Part shown: positions 1 to 6,076 of the stretch, piece after piece | How the letters are laid out: the number at the start of each line of letters is the position of its first letter | Position numbering within the stretch: the stretch's first letter is position 1 | DNA from: a virus | IMG/VR virus record: IMGVR_UViG_3300027749_000290 | Span: 1-35,029 of that record | DNA: 35,029 nucleotides | Direction: 5' to 3' (one strand) | The notes under the pieces: model-generated | What the model saw: the letters and a program-made list of their open reading frames with translations, nothing else | Told to the model about the DNA's origin: nothing | The model's database searches: none | Program-made: the position numbers and the translations under genes

Positions 1-1
1 C

Positions 2-649
2 GACGTTCAAGTGATCTGCAACGTGGGTGTGCTGACGACTGGGTTTGATGCCGATGTCAGGTGCATCGTTCTGGCGAGGCCGACAAAGTCTGAGATCTTG
101 TATGTCCAAATGATTGGGCGGGGTCTGCGGACTGCCAAAGGGAAAGCCGACTGCCTGATCTTGGATCACAGCGACACAACCATGCGGCTGGGGTTCGTCA
201 CCGACATTGGAACAAACAAACTGCATGATGGGACAGCCAACCGTCAGGCGGTCGAGAAGACGGCACCCCTGCCAAAGGAATGCCCTGCCTGCGCCTTCCT
301 GAAGCCGCCCAAGGCCCGCAAATGCCCGGCCTGTGGGTTTGAGCCGGTCGCCAAGGTGGATGTTGGCAACGCTGACGGGGAGCTTCTGGAACTGACCCGC
401 AATGGGAAGGTAAAGGCTGAGACGTTCACGATGGCACAAAAGCAGGACTGGTATCGCCAGCTAGTGCTGCATGCCAGCCTGCGTGGCTACAAACCTGGGT
501 GGGCCTATTGGGCATTCAAGGACAAGTTCAAGGTAGGTCCAGATCACTCACTAGATCCCCGCCCCGCCATCACCATGAGCTATGAAGTTCAGAACTGGAT
601 CACCGCACGGAATATCCGCAAAGCTAAAGCTAGGGAGAAGGCAGCGTGA
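2..649 (+). CDS. DEAD/DEAH (SF2) helicase, C-terminal part, cut by window start
   Basis: The reading frame is open from base 2, so this is the 3' part of a longer gene. The visible 215 residues start in the second RecA-like domain of a superfamily 2 helicase. Motif V is seen as TTGFDA and motif VI as QMIGRGLR, both ATP-binding/arginine-finger motifs. After the helicase core come two CPAC pairs (CPACAF...CPACGF), a probable zinc ribbon, and a C-terminal helical tail. In phages such proteins unwind DNA during replication or recombination (UvsW/SSL2-like); the exact role is inferred. Its stop overlaps the next start by 4 bases (GTGA), so it is translationally coupled to the DpdA-like gene. The ATPase motifs I-IV lie outside the window. 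Confidence 0.88.
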   Translation, partial: DVQVICNVGVLTTGFDADVRCIVLARPTKSEILYVQMIGRGLRTAKGKADCLILDHSDTTMRLGFVTDIGTNKLHDGTANRQAVEKTAPLPKECPACAFLKPPKARKCPACGFEPVAKVDVGNADGELLELTRNGKVKAETFTMAQKQDWYRQLVLHASLRGYKPGWAYWAFKDKFKVGPDHSLDPRPAITMSYEVQNWITARNIRKAKAREKAA

Positions 650-1323
650 TCCACTATCATGGAACACCTATAACTCCGATCAATTCATTACTGGAACTTC
701 ATGGACGCCATTTTTGTGTCAGCCATGCTGCGCCGCAAGATGTCGAACGCTGCCATCAGATTGGTCAATCTGTGATGCTGGACAATGGTGCGTTTTCCGC
801 ATGGAAGACCGGGAAACACGTTGACTGGAACGGTTATTATCGATGGGCAGACCGTTGGCTGGATTGCCCGACAACATGGGCCATTATACCAGATGTCATT
901 ACCGGATCTGAGGAAGATCAGGATGCCTTAATCCTTAGATGGCCTCATGGTCAGAGAGGAGTTCCAGTTTGGCACATGCATGAAACGCTTGATCGTCTGG
1001 TGGGACTAACATTGGAATGGCCCAAGGTCTGCATTGGATCATCAGCACAATATGCAAAAGTTCTGTCCCCGATATGGGTCAGTAGGATGGATTTGGCATG
1101 GAACGCCATAATGCGGCATCACCGTCGTGTTCCTCCAATTCATATGTTGAGGGGGATGGCTTGCAGTGGACGAGATTGGCCTTTCGCTTCTGTAGATAGC
1201 ACTGACATTGCGCGCAATCATCATTTGCCGCACCAATCACCTCGCAAAATGGCGGATCGTTGGGATACAGTTCAATGCCCGCATAAATGGGAACAAGCAC
1301 ATGAGCAGATGGAGTTGATGTAA
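646..1323 (+). CDS. TGT/DpdA-like DNA base-exchange enzyme (short form)
   Basis: This 225-residue protein looks like a small member of the tRNA-guanine transglycosylase/DpdA superfamily. DpdA swaps guanine in DNA for a 7-deazaguanine base. Visible landmarks in TIM-barrel order are LDNGAFSAW (D46, the equivalent of the TGT substrate-binding Asp), PDV (D83), VWHMH (107-112), IGSS (130-133), HMLRGM (166-171, like HxLG) and SVDSTD (182-187, D184 at the nucleophile position). No zinc-binding CxC..C tail typical of tRNA TGTs is seen, and the length is well below that of TGTs, which fits the DNA-acting branch. The start is GTG at 646, overlapping the helicase stop, with GGGAGAAGG upstream. The following gene is a VUT/YhhQ-type transporter, which supports a 7-deazaguanine role. 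Substrate and product are inferred. Confidence 0.72.
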   Translation: MIHYHGTPITPINSLLELHGRHFCVSHAAPQDVERCHQIGQSVMLDNGAFSAWKTGKHVDWNGYYRWADRWLDCPTTWAIIPDVITGSEEDQDALILRWPHGQRGVPVWHMHETLDRLVGLTLEWPKVCIGSSAQYAKVLSPIWVSRMDLAWNAIMRHHRRVPPIHMLRGMACSGRDWPFASVDSTDIARNHHLPHQSPRKMADRWDTVQCPHKWEQAHEQMELM

Positions 1324-1820
1324 TGCTAATGATCGCAGTTTATGTTTCCGCTATAGTTGCTGCAAACCTTTTGGTGGCAACATTTGGCCCAGCCATATCT
1401 CCTATCAACGCCTTTTTGTTGATCGGTTTGGATTTGGCGCTTCGTGATTGCCTTCACGAGAAATGGAAGAACAGTAAATTGATCTTGAAGATGGGGGGAG
1501 TGATTTTCGGATCGGGAGTTATCTCATTTGTGTTTGATCAAGGCACAGGAGTGATTGCGCTCGCTTCTATGGCGGCATTCATCGCATCCAACATCGCAGA
1601 TGCATTGATGTACCATGTGCTAAGGGCAAAACCTTATTTGGTAAAGTCAAATGGATCTAACATTGTTGGATCAGCCGTTGATAGTTGTGTTTTCCCGACA
1701 CTCGCATTTGGTTCAATCATGCCAGAGATAATGCTGCTTCAATTTGCTGCGAAGTTTGCGGGAGGTTTTGTTTGGTCAATTGTTTTGGCTCATATGTCCA
1801 AAAGGGAGAAAGCAGCATGA
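1323..1820 (+). CDS. VUT/YhhQ-family transporter (queuosine-precursor type)
   Basis: This hydrophobic protein of 165 residues has about five membrane segments. Residues 41-48 (RDCLHEKW) and the later block with SN at 109-110 and VGSAVDS at 115-121 match the conserved VUT/YhhQ signature. The E. coli member YhhQ imports the 7-deazaguanine precursors preQ0 and preQ1. The protein is shorter than the usual roughly 220 residues, mainly at the N terminus and loops. It would act in the host inner membrane. Its ATG overlaps the stop of the DpdA-like gene (TAATG), and its own stop overlaps the primase start (ATGA), so the three are co-translated. The pairing with a TGT/DpdA-like enzyme suggests the phage feeds its own DNA modification by uptake rather than synthesis, since no queCDEF genes are seen here. 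That role is inferred. Confidence 0.75.
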   Translation: MLMIAVYVSAIVAANLLVATFGPAISPINAFLLIGLDLALRDCLHEKWKNSKLILKMGGVIFGSGVISFVFDQGTGVIALASMAAFIASNIADALMYHVLRAKPYLVKSNGSNIVGSAVDSCVFPTLAFGSIMPEIMLLQFAAKFAGGFVWSIVLAHMSKREKAA

Positions 1821-2752
1821 GTGAGGCCAGAGACATCGCTAAAGGGCATTGGCGGGAGATCTTGCCTGCCTTGGGCCTTGACAGCCGGTTCCTGCAAAAC
1901 CGTCATGGCCCATGCCCTATCTGTGGCGGGGATGACCGTTTCCGGTGGGATGACCAGTTCCAGCTTGGTGGCTTTATCTGCTCCCAGTGCGGCGCAGGGG
2001 ATGGCTTCAAGCTGGCAGGGAAGGTCACCGGCTTATCATTCAACGAAATTGCCGAAAGGATTCGCCAGATGCTTGGACACAGCAATGAGTATCAAGGTGC
2101 AATGGGCGACGTTGAGGAGATGCGCCAGCGGGAGAAGATGAAAACCCTCTGGGAAGGCGCAGGACCGCCAAAGCTATACGGGGCAGTATCCGCCTACCTA
2201 GAAGAGCGTGTTGGCTGTCTCTGGCCCTCCCAGGAGCTTCGCGAGGCATTTTACGGTCAGCATCCCATGATGGTCGCTAGGGTGCGAGATTATACCGGCC
2301 AAAGGGCGGTCAATTTGCACCTGACCATCCTGACCCATGACGGCCACAAAGCTGACCTTGAGATTAGCAAAAGGCTGATGAAGGGTAAGCTGCCAGATGG
2401 GTGCGCGATCCGACTGGGTCCTGAGAAGGCTGTGATGGGTGTTGCGGAGGGGATTGAGACGGCGATTTCCGCCGCCATCATGTTCGACATGCCGGTGTGG
2501 GCTTGCATCAATGGGACGCTGTTGTCCAAATGGATTCCCCCCGCCAAGGCTGAACAGGTGATGGTGTTTGGTGACAATGATGCAAATTTCACTGGACAAT
2601 CAAAGGCTTATCACCTGGCGAACCGGCTAGAGGTCCAATACAAGCGGCGGGTGACGGTGTCCATTCCGCCTGTGGTGGGTCAGGATTGGAACGATCATCT
2701 ACATAAAACCTGGGGCCAAAAGGGGGTAGGTTTTCTGCGGGTTGTGAAATAG
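1817..2752 (+). CDS. DNA primase with zinc finger and Toprim domain
   Basis: This is a primase of 311 residues. The N-terminal zinc finger has C33-x2-C36 (in CPICGGDDRFR) and C55-x2-C58, as in T7 gp4 and P4-alpha type primases. The Toprim domain follows, with the catalytic Glu at 211 (VAEGIET) and the metal-binding pair D253/D255 (FGDNDAN). There is no helicase domain at the C terminus, so it probably works with the separate helicase upstream. I chose the ATG at 1817 because it overlaps the stop of the transporter (ATGA), follows a GGGAG sequence, and begins just before the recognisable N-terminal helix and zinc finger. It makes RNA primers for phage replication. It is the last gene of the plus-strand operon. 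Confidence 0.9.
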   Translation: MSEARDIAKGHWREILPALGLDSRFLQNRHGPCPICGGDDRFRWDDQFQLGGFICSQCGAGDGFKLAGKVTGLSFNEIAERIRQMLGHSNEYQGAMGDVEEMRQREKMKTLWEGAGPPKLYGAVSAYLEERVGCLWPSQELREAFYGQHPMMVARVRDYTGQRAVNLHLTILTHDGHKADLEISKRLMKGKLPDGCAIRLGPEKAVMGVAEGIETAISAAIMFDMPVWACINGTLLSKWIPPAKAEQVMVFGDNDANFTGQSKAYHLANRLEVQYKRRVTVSIPPVVGQDWNDHLHKTWGQKGVGFLRVVK

Positions 2753-2781
2753 GTCGGCAATGGTCGGCAATAGTCGGTAAT
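2753..2781. repeat. Three GTCGGCAAT-type repeats at exact 10-bp spacing
   Basis: GTCGGCAAT occurs at 2753 and 2763 and GTCGGTAAT at 2773, directly after the primase stop. ATTGCCG at 2780-2786 is the inverted form and could pair with CGGCAAT. Exact 10-bp spacing places the sites on one face of the helix. They could be protein-binding sites or part of a terminator for the plus-strand operon. Confidence 0.6.
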
Positions 2782-2790
2782 TGCCGCCGG

Positions 2791-2827
2791 AAACTAAAAC
2801 GGGACCAGAGATCTCCCCCGGCCCCGT
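2791..2827 (-). terminator. Intrinsic terminator of the minus-strand early operon
   Basis: On the minus strand the arms ACGGGGCC and GGTCCCGT form an 8-bp stem (one G-U pair) around a 13-base loop, followed by TTTTAGTTT. It lies just after the last minus-strand gene (stop at 2858) and faces the converging plus-strand operon. Confidence 0.7.
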
Positions 2828-2857
2828 CCAATCAGGCGCAACGCACAACCAATGCGC

Positions 2858-2962
2858 CTAATGATGTCGCTTCTTCTGTGCCGGTGAGGTGAAGAAAGCG
2901 GTAAATATCACAAGCATGACCATGAACATACCATACAGGATCAGCCCAGCCAGACGGATCAT
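2858..2962 (-). CDS. Small single-pass membrane protein, 34 aa
   Basis: This short gene encodes a 34-residue protein starting MIRLAGLILYGMF and ending PAQKKRHH. Residues 4-26 are hydrophobic, giving one membrane helix, followed by a basic tail that is probably cytoplasmic. Its ATG overlaps the stop of the KGG-repeat gene by ATGA, the same overlap used throughout this operon, and a terminator lies directly downstream. I know no family for it. A small host-membrane-acting early protein is possible. Confidence 0.6.
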   Translation of the reverse strand: MIRLAGLILYGMFMVMLVIFTAFFTSPAQKKRHH

Positions 2963-3228
2963 GGCTCCACCTTCTTCGATCCGCCCAACTTCCCTGCGCG
3001 TGACGCCAAGGCTGGGTCCATGCTGAATGCGCGCTTCTCAGGACGTGTTTGTGCCCCACCCTTGCGACCAGCTTTGATAGCCAGATCCTTGTTGACTGAG
3101 AAAGCCCTTTTATTGGCGGGGACGTTTTTACCGCCTTTGGAGGCTATTTCCTTGCGCCTCTCCGGTGTCATGCTAGCGAACCCACGTTTGCCGCATGGAA
3201 CCACTACCCAATTTGATTCTTCAGTCAT
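2959..3228 (-). CDS. KGG-repeat small basic protein
   Basis: This 89-residue basic protein has repeated short units: MTPERRKEIASKGGKNVP, AIKAGRKGGAQT and ASRAGKLGGSKK, each with a Lys-Gly-Gly motif in a helix-turn setting. The pattern matches the stress-induced KGG-repeat family (E. coli YciG-like), found in bacteria and in some phages. Its molecular function is not settled; nucleic-acid binding is plausible from the charge. An 'R/KRAFS-D..LA..AG' unit occurs twice, pointing to internal duplication. It sits in a minus-strand operon, 1 bp after the preceding gene and overlapping the next one by 4 bases. Confidence 0.8.
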   Translation of the reverse strand: MTEESNWVVVPCGKRGFASMTPERRKEIASKGGKNVPANKRAFSVNKDLAIKAGRKGGAQTRPEKRAFSMDPALASRAGKLGGSKKVEP

Positions 3229-3229
3229 G

Positions 3230-3532
3230 TCAGCACCCCTTCGCGTTACAGACGACCGTAATGGACTCGTCTATAGCTGAGTTTAAGTTGTCCATATACT
3301 CCTGACCAGTCAGGTTTGAAAACCGGGCCAGTGATATCTTCTCCAATGCCGCCAGCATATCAGGTGCTGCCAGTAGGACGTTCAGATTGTTCTGGGTCCG
3401 GTGCATCATGACCCGACAGACCGAAACGTCCCTGTCGGTGTCCTGCGCCCTGATATAGACGCTGTTGTTGACCCATTTGGTGGTCCAAGGGCTGGGCGTG
3501 TGTGGCTGTCTGTGCTTTACGATAGCGTTCAT
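3230..3532 (-). CDS. Phage protein with HTPxPW and LLAAPDMLAALE motifs
   Basis: This 100-residue protein has the N-terminal motif HTPSPW and the central motif NVLLAAPDMLAALEKI. That pair is typical of a very common family of small phage proteins of unknown function. The start at 3532 is set by a 4-base ATGA overlap with the methyltransferase-like gene; an extension further upstream would run deep into that gene and is unlikely. The C terminus is acidic and helical and ends VVCNAKGC. The family is usually found among early, host-takeover-type genes, which fits this operon. Confidence 0.75.
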   Translation of the reverse strand: MNAIVKHRQPHTPSPWTTKWVNNSVYIRAQDTDRDVSVCRVMMHRTQNNLNVLLAAPDMLAALEKISLARFSNLTGQEYMDNLNSAIDESITVVCNAKGC

Positions 3533-4161
3533 AGTGTCCCCCATTGTTCCGCCATTGCGTCGGCGATCCCGCTGAAGGTTGCAGACCGAATCTTCCACCG
3601 GTCTGCGGATGGCGGCAGGTTGTACCATTCTGGCAAGCTGCGGCCTGATTTGGTGACATGACGCGCACCCTTCCCAACCATTTGGGTGGGCATGAGAGGC
3701 GGCAGATCCTTCAGCCAGAGGCATGTGGTTTTCGTCGCCTCGTGACCAAACATGTAGGGCTGGATGATCTGGTCCGGCTTGCGGATGTGGCTCGATATGA
3801 TGCTGACCGGATTCTCCAATGCGATCCGGGGAATGGGAGCGTCAAGAAGCGTCTGCACAAAGGCGAGGGCCTCTTGCTGTTCCTGCACCTTATCCTTGAA
3901 CCAACGGGCGCCCGACACTGCCAGATGAGTGCAAGGCGGGTGAGCGACCATTAGGTCCCAGCCATCATGCAAAATGTCCAGCACGTTTCCCTGATGGTGA
4001 TATCCCCGCTCTGGATGATTAGTCCTGATCCCTGTGTGGGAATCATAGGTCCAGTTTGGCTTCTCTGTGGGCAGAAGGTCACATGACCATGCATCGTGAC
4101 CAAGCGCCCTGAAGGCGTCCCTGACCGTTCCAGAGTATTCACAGGCGACCAGAACCCTCAT
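3529..4161 (-). CDS. Compact C5-cytosine-methyltransferase-like protein
   Basis: This 210-residue protein has a Rossmann-type SAM-binding start (VLVACEYSGTVRDAF, motif I at about 4-17). PPCTHLAVSG at 75-84 has Cys77 at the position of the catalytic cysteine of C5 DNA methyltransferases. LENP at 115-118 replaces ENV, and a closing RWKIRSATFSGIADAMA resembles motif X. There is essentially no room for a target-recognition domain, so it is much shorter than restriction-type enzymes. Proteins of this kind are frequent in phages and are usually annotated as DNA methyltransferases; the actual base and target are unknown. It overlaps both neighbours by ATGA. It may act with the 7-deazaguanine genes to protect phage DNA, which is inferred. 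Confidence 0.72.
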   Translation of the reverse strand: MRVLVACEYSGTVRDAFRALGHDAWSCDLLPTEKPNWTYDSHTGIRTNHPERGYHHQGNVLDILHDGWDLMVAHPPCTHLAVSGARWFKDKVQEQQEALAFVQTLLDAPIPRIALENPVSIISSHIRKPDQIIQPYMFGHEATKTTCLWLKDLPPLMPTQMVGKGARHVTKSGRSLPEWYNLPPSADRWKIRSATFSGIADAMAEQWGTL

Positions 4162-4361
4162 GGGACCAACCCCTGTTTTTCCATTTCCGTTAGGATGATT
4201 CCTTCATAGTCCGGGGCATCGCATAGAATGACCATGTCCCGGTCATAGTCCGACTGTTCAGCGTCCGACAGCGGAGGCGAATAGTCAAAGCTGCGTTCGC
4301 ATGGATTGAATCCAATGCCAATGATCCTGACCCATTTCGCTGCGATCTGTTCTGTGTTCAT
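4158..4361 (-). CDS. Hypothetical acidic early protein, 67 aa
   Basis: This is a 67-residue acidic protein (MNTEQIAAKWVRIIG...). I chose the ATG at 4361 because a strong GGGGGG Shine-Dalgarno-like run lies just upstream and the in-frame extension has no second ribosome site. Its stop overlaps the methyltransferase-like start (ATGA). No domain is recognised. The sequence is mostly polar with a short hydrophobic stretch (MVILC) near residue 45. Confidence 0.65.
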   Translation of the reverse strand: MNTEQIAAKWVRIIGIGFNPCERSFDYSPPLSDAEQSDYDRDMVILCDAPDYEGIILTEMEKQGLVP

Positions 4362-4374
4362 GACCAATCCCCCC

Positions 4375-4590
4375 TTAGTGATAAGCGGCAAGCAGCCACT
4401 GACGGGCGCTTTCCAGTGACCAATGATGCTTAACCTCGCCATGAACCGAAACAGCGCGCCATGTGTGGCGGTCCCGATTCTTGACACCAATCTTGCCAAT
4501 GAAGCCGGTCGGATGACCAAAGTAAGTGAGTTGCCAGATTCCGTCCGGCGCTTTGGTGAGTTGAATGGGGCTTTGCTTTTGCTGTACCAT
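4375..4590 (-). CDS. Hypothetical early protein, 71 aa, first gene of operon
   Basis: This 71-residue protein starts MVQQKQSPIQLTK and ends SARQWLLAAYH. Several aromatic residues in the centre (WQLTYFGHPTGF) suggest a small beta-rich fold. The ATG at 4590 is preferred over the ATG at 4602 because GGAG lies 7 bases upstream of it. It is the first gene of the minus-strand operon, 32 bp from a good promoter. No family is recognised. One TGACCAATG repeat copy lies inside its coding sequence near 4416. Confidence 0.65.
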   Translation of the reverse strand: MVQQKQSPIQLTKAPDGIWQLTYFGHPTGFIGKIGVKNRDRHTWRAVSVHGEVKHHWSLESARQWLLAAYH

Positions 4591-4621
4591 GTGAGTCTCC
4601 ATTGTGGGTGACGAATCAGAC

Positions 4622-4649
4622 ACTATCATATGCTTGACCATAAAGTCAA
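4622..4649 (-). promoter_or_regulatory. Sigma70-type promoter with overlapping inverted repeat
   Basis: On the minus strand, TTGACT (-35, plus coordinates 4644-4649) is 16 bp from GATAGT (-10, 4622-4627). The inverted repeat TTGAC-N6-GTCAA (4634-4649) overlaps the -35 element and could be an operator. It points into the minus-strand early operon that begins at 4590. Confidence 0.5.
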
Positions 4650-4650
4650 C

Positions 4651-4945
4651 GGTCCATCGTGACCAATGGTCCATCGTGACCAATGACTAATAACCAATAG
4701 GGAATCTGACCAATGATCGATCTGGACCGGGAACTGACCATTTTTGCCATTTCTGTTTTCGTGTTTTTCATTTGTCCGGTTGGTCTGGTTTTAGGCGCGA
4801 TCATTGTTGACCAATGGTCCGGTGACCAAGGCGTGACCAATCGCACCCCTGACCAATGACCAATGACCAATGACCAATGACCAGGGCGCGACCAGGCGAC
4901 CCCGCCAGAGGTCCGGCGGGTCGATGGTCCAGTGGTCCAGAACCG
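4651..4945. repeat. TGACCAA-rich repeat region (non-coding, possible origin)
   Basis: This non-coding stretch contains a perfect 17-bp tandem duplication (GGTCCATCGTGACCAAT at 4651-4667 and 4668-4684). A 7-bp tandem array, TGACCAA x4 plus TGACCAG, covers 4850-4884, and further TGACCAATG copies lie at 4707 and 4808. In the middle, 4741-4800 is T-rich. Directly repeated short sites beside an A/T-rich stretch resemble replication iterons, but slippage-generated repeats are equally possible. No convincing gene is seen here. Confidence 0.6.
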
Positions 4946-4963
4946 AAATCGGTATTTCGGTTC
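4940..4963. terminator. Perfect 10-bp hairpin, terminator-like
   Basis: GAACCGAAAT and ATTTCGGTTC form a perfect 10-bp stem with a CGGT loop. TTTATTT follows on the plus strand only. It lies 2 bp beyond the stop of the minus-strand gene ending at 4965. The T-run orientation would stop plus-strand transcription; on the minus strand it would be a hairpin without a T-run. Confidence 0.5.
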
Positions 4964-4964
4964 T

Positions 4965-5174
4965 TTATTTGACCAGTCGGCGCCTGCGGCTCATTTCGAC
5001 CGTGTAGGCGTCAAATTCATTTAGCAGCTTCGCCATGTATGGGTCGCGCGTGTCACGCTCTCGCATGACTCCCATGGTCGCGCTAATATCCTGAATCGCA
5101 TGGCGCAATTCAGCGACCGGCTTAGCCTTGGCGCGTGCTTCATAGTAGGCGAGAGTGTATGGTTCAATCCGCAT
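4965..5174 (-). CDS. Hypothetical helical protein, 69 aa
   Basis: This 69-residue, mostly helical and charged protein (MRIEPYTLAYYEARAKAKP...) ends in a basic cluster, RRRRLVK. GGAG lies 7 bases upstream of the ATG at 5174, within the recurring GGAGTC sequence that also precedes the two other minus-strand genes of this operon. No family is recognised. It is the last gene of the minus-strand operon running away from the divergent regulatory region at 6077-6180. Confidence 0.65.
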   Translation of the reverse strand: MRIEPYTLAYYEARAKAKPVAELRHAIQDISATMGVMRERDTRDPYMAKLLNEFDAYTVEMSRRRRLVK

Positions 5175-5198
5175 GGCGCGACTCCATTAGCGTTATTA

Positions 5199-5222
5199 GT
5201 TAAGGTTACCTTAACCGGTTAA
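5199..5222. promoter_or_regulatory. Two overlapping palindromes, possible operator
   Basis: GTTAAGG-TTA-CCTTAAC (5199-5215) overlaps the perfect 12-bp palindrome TTAACCGGTTAA (5211-5222). They lie between two small minus-strand genes, across the stop codon of the upstream one. The core AACCGGTT recurs at 7698-7705 after the terminase small subunit gene. It could be a regulator-binding site or an RNA hairpin. Confidence 0.4.
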
Positions 5223-5299
5223 ACAAAGCACAAGGCGCAAAGGCCGCCCAAAAAGGCAAAGCAAACGACACACAAGATTCCCTCAATTACCTTTTCCAT
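5219..5299 (-). CDS. Tiny membrane peptide, 26 aa
   Basis: This open frame of 26 residues starts MEKVIEGILCVVC and ends ALCFV. After a short charged start it is entirely hydrophobic, with four cysteines and two adjacent glycines, so it would form one membrane helix. GGAG is 7 bases upstream of the ATG in the same CGGAGTC context as its neighbours, which is the main support for it being real. No family is known to me. Confidence 0.45.
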   Translation of the reverse strand: MEKVIEGILCVVCFAFLGGLCALCFV

Positions 5300-5337
5300 T
5301 GTCTGACTCCGTTGTTAAGCTTGTTTGGTACTAATGA

Positions 5338-5355
5338 GGCGCGCCGTGACGCGCC
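5338..5355. terminator. GC-rich hairpin downstream of the cysteine-rich gene
   Basis: GGCGCG and CGCGCC form a 6-bp GC stem with a 6-base loop, 9 bp after the stop of the minus-strand gene ending at 5364. There is no clear T-run on the minus strand (CTTTAA follows on the plus strand), so it may be an attenuator or RNA-stability hairpin instead. Confidence 0.4.
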
Positions 5356-5363
5356 CTTTAATA

Positions 5364-6050
5364 TCAAGCTGCAATTGCGCTTGCTTTGCGCTTTTGAACG
5401 CCATGAGCAGGGAATCCGATAATTGCGTCACGCTTGCGAGCGCACAATCCGCATGAGGCGCAAGTAATGTCATCCCGATAGGTAGCAGGACAAACGACAA
5501 TCTTGCGCCCTTGTGGCGTTGCAAGCTTGACGTTTCCCTGAATGGTAGACGGTAACACTACCGCAACGGGCGCAATGTCCAAGGCGGCAAGGGAATCCGC
5601 ATGATCTAGATTGTTTGCGCTTAAGTTAATGGTAAATCCGTTTGCGTTCGCATGGGCGATAGCGTCACGATTCCCTTCATTGGCAAGGGAGTCGTAATGA
5701 GTGTATGTAAATCCACGCTTTCCCTTGTTTGCTTTCACAAGCTTCGCAAGCGCAACGGAGTCGATAGCGAAACCATCGCCCGGCAAATCTCCTGCTTGAT
5801 TGTGACGCCACAATGCGCCTTTGTTAAGCTTAGACACTTGCTTTGTGAATTCATCCCATGCGACTCCAAGCTTGCGCAGCGTCACTTTTTGCCAAAAGAG
5901 ATTCAGCGGACCGTTTTCCGCATAGCATCCCTGATTATTCGCAAAGGGACATATGGGCGGACATGTGTCGCGAGTCGTAGTGGAAACAGGAATCGGCCCT
6001 GTTTTCGCATTGCGCGATATTTTGGTTAAGCTTACGTTATAATCTCGCAT
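5364..6050 (-). CDS. Cysteine-rich phage protein, possible Fe-S or radical-SAM-like enzyme
   Basis: This 228-residue protein has seven cysteines in two clusters: C30-x3-C34-x7-C42 (DTCPPICPF...GCYAENGP) and C187...C197-x2-C200-x2-C203 (TCASCGLCA), followed by RDAIIGFPAHG. The GCYAE piece resembles the motif of phage Gp37/Gp68 (DUF5131) radical-SAM-like proteins, but the spacing differs. I recall similar unnamed proteins in other phages with this C-terminal block. Two metal sites, Fe-S or zinc, are likely; the reaction is unknown. The middle has 'TYTHYDSLANEGNRDAI', a likely barrel-type segment. GGAG lies 8 bases before the ATG at 6050. The gene faces away from a symmetrical regulatory region and is the first of a three-gene minus-strand operon. 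Confidence 0.7.
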   Translation of the reverse strand: MRDYNVSLTKISRNAKTGPIPVSTTTRDTCPPICPFANNQGCYAENGPLNLFWQKVTLRKLGVAWDEFTKQVSKLNKGALWRHNQAGDLPGDGFAIDSVALAKLVKANKGKRGFTYTHYDSLANEGNRDAIAHANANGFTINLSANNLDHADSLAALDIAPVAVVLPSTIQGNVKLATPQGRKIVVCPATYRDDITCASCGLCARKRDAIIGFPAHGVQKRKASAIAA

Positions 6051-6076
6051 TGTGGCGACTCCGTTTCTGATGACTC

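Noticed and set aside
4646-4870. Minus-strand frame in the TGACCAA region
   Set aside because: It translates the short tandem repeats and shows no protein-like pattern.
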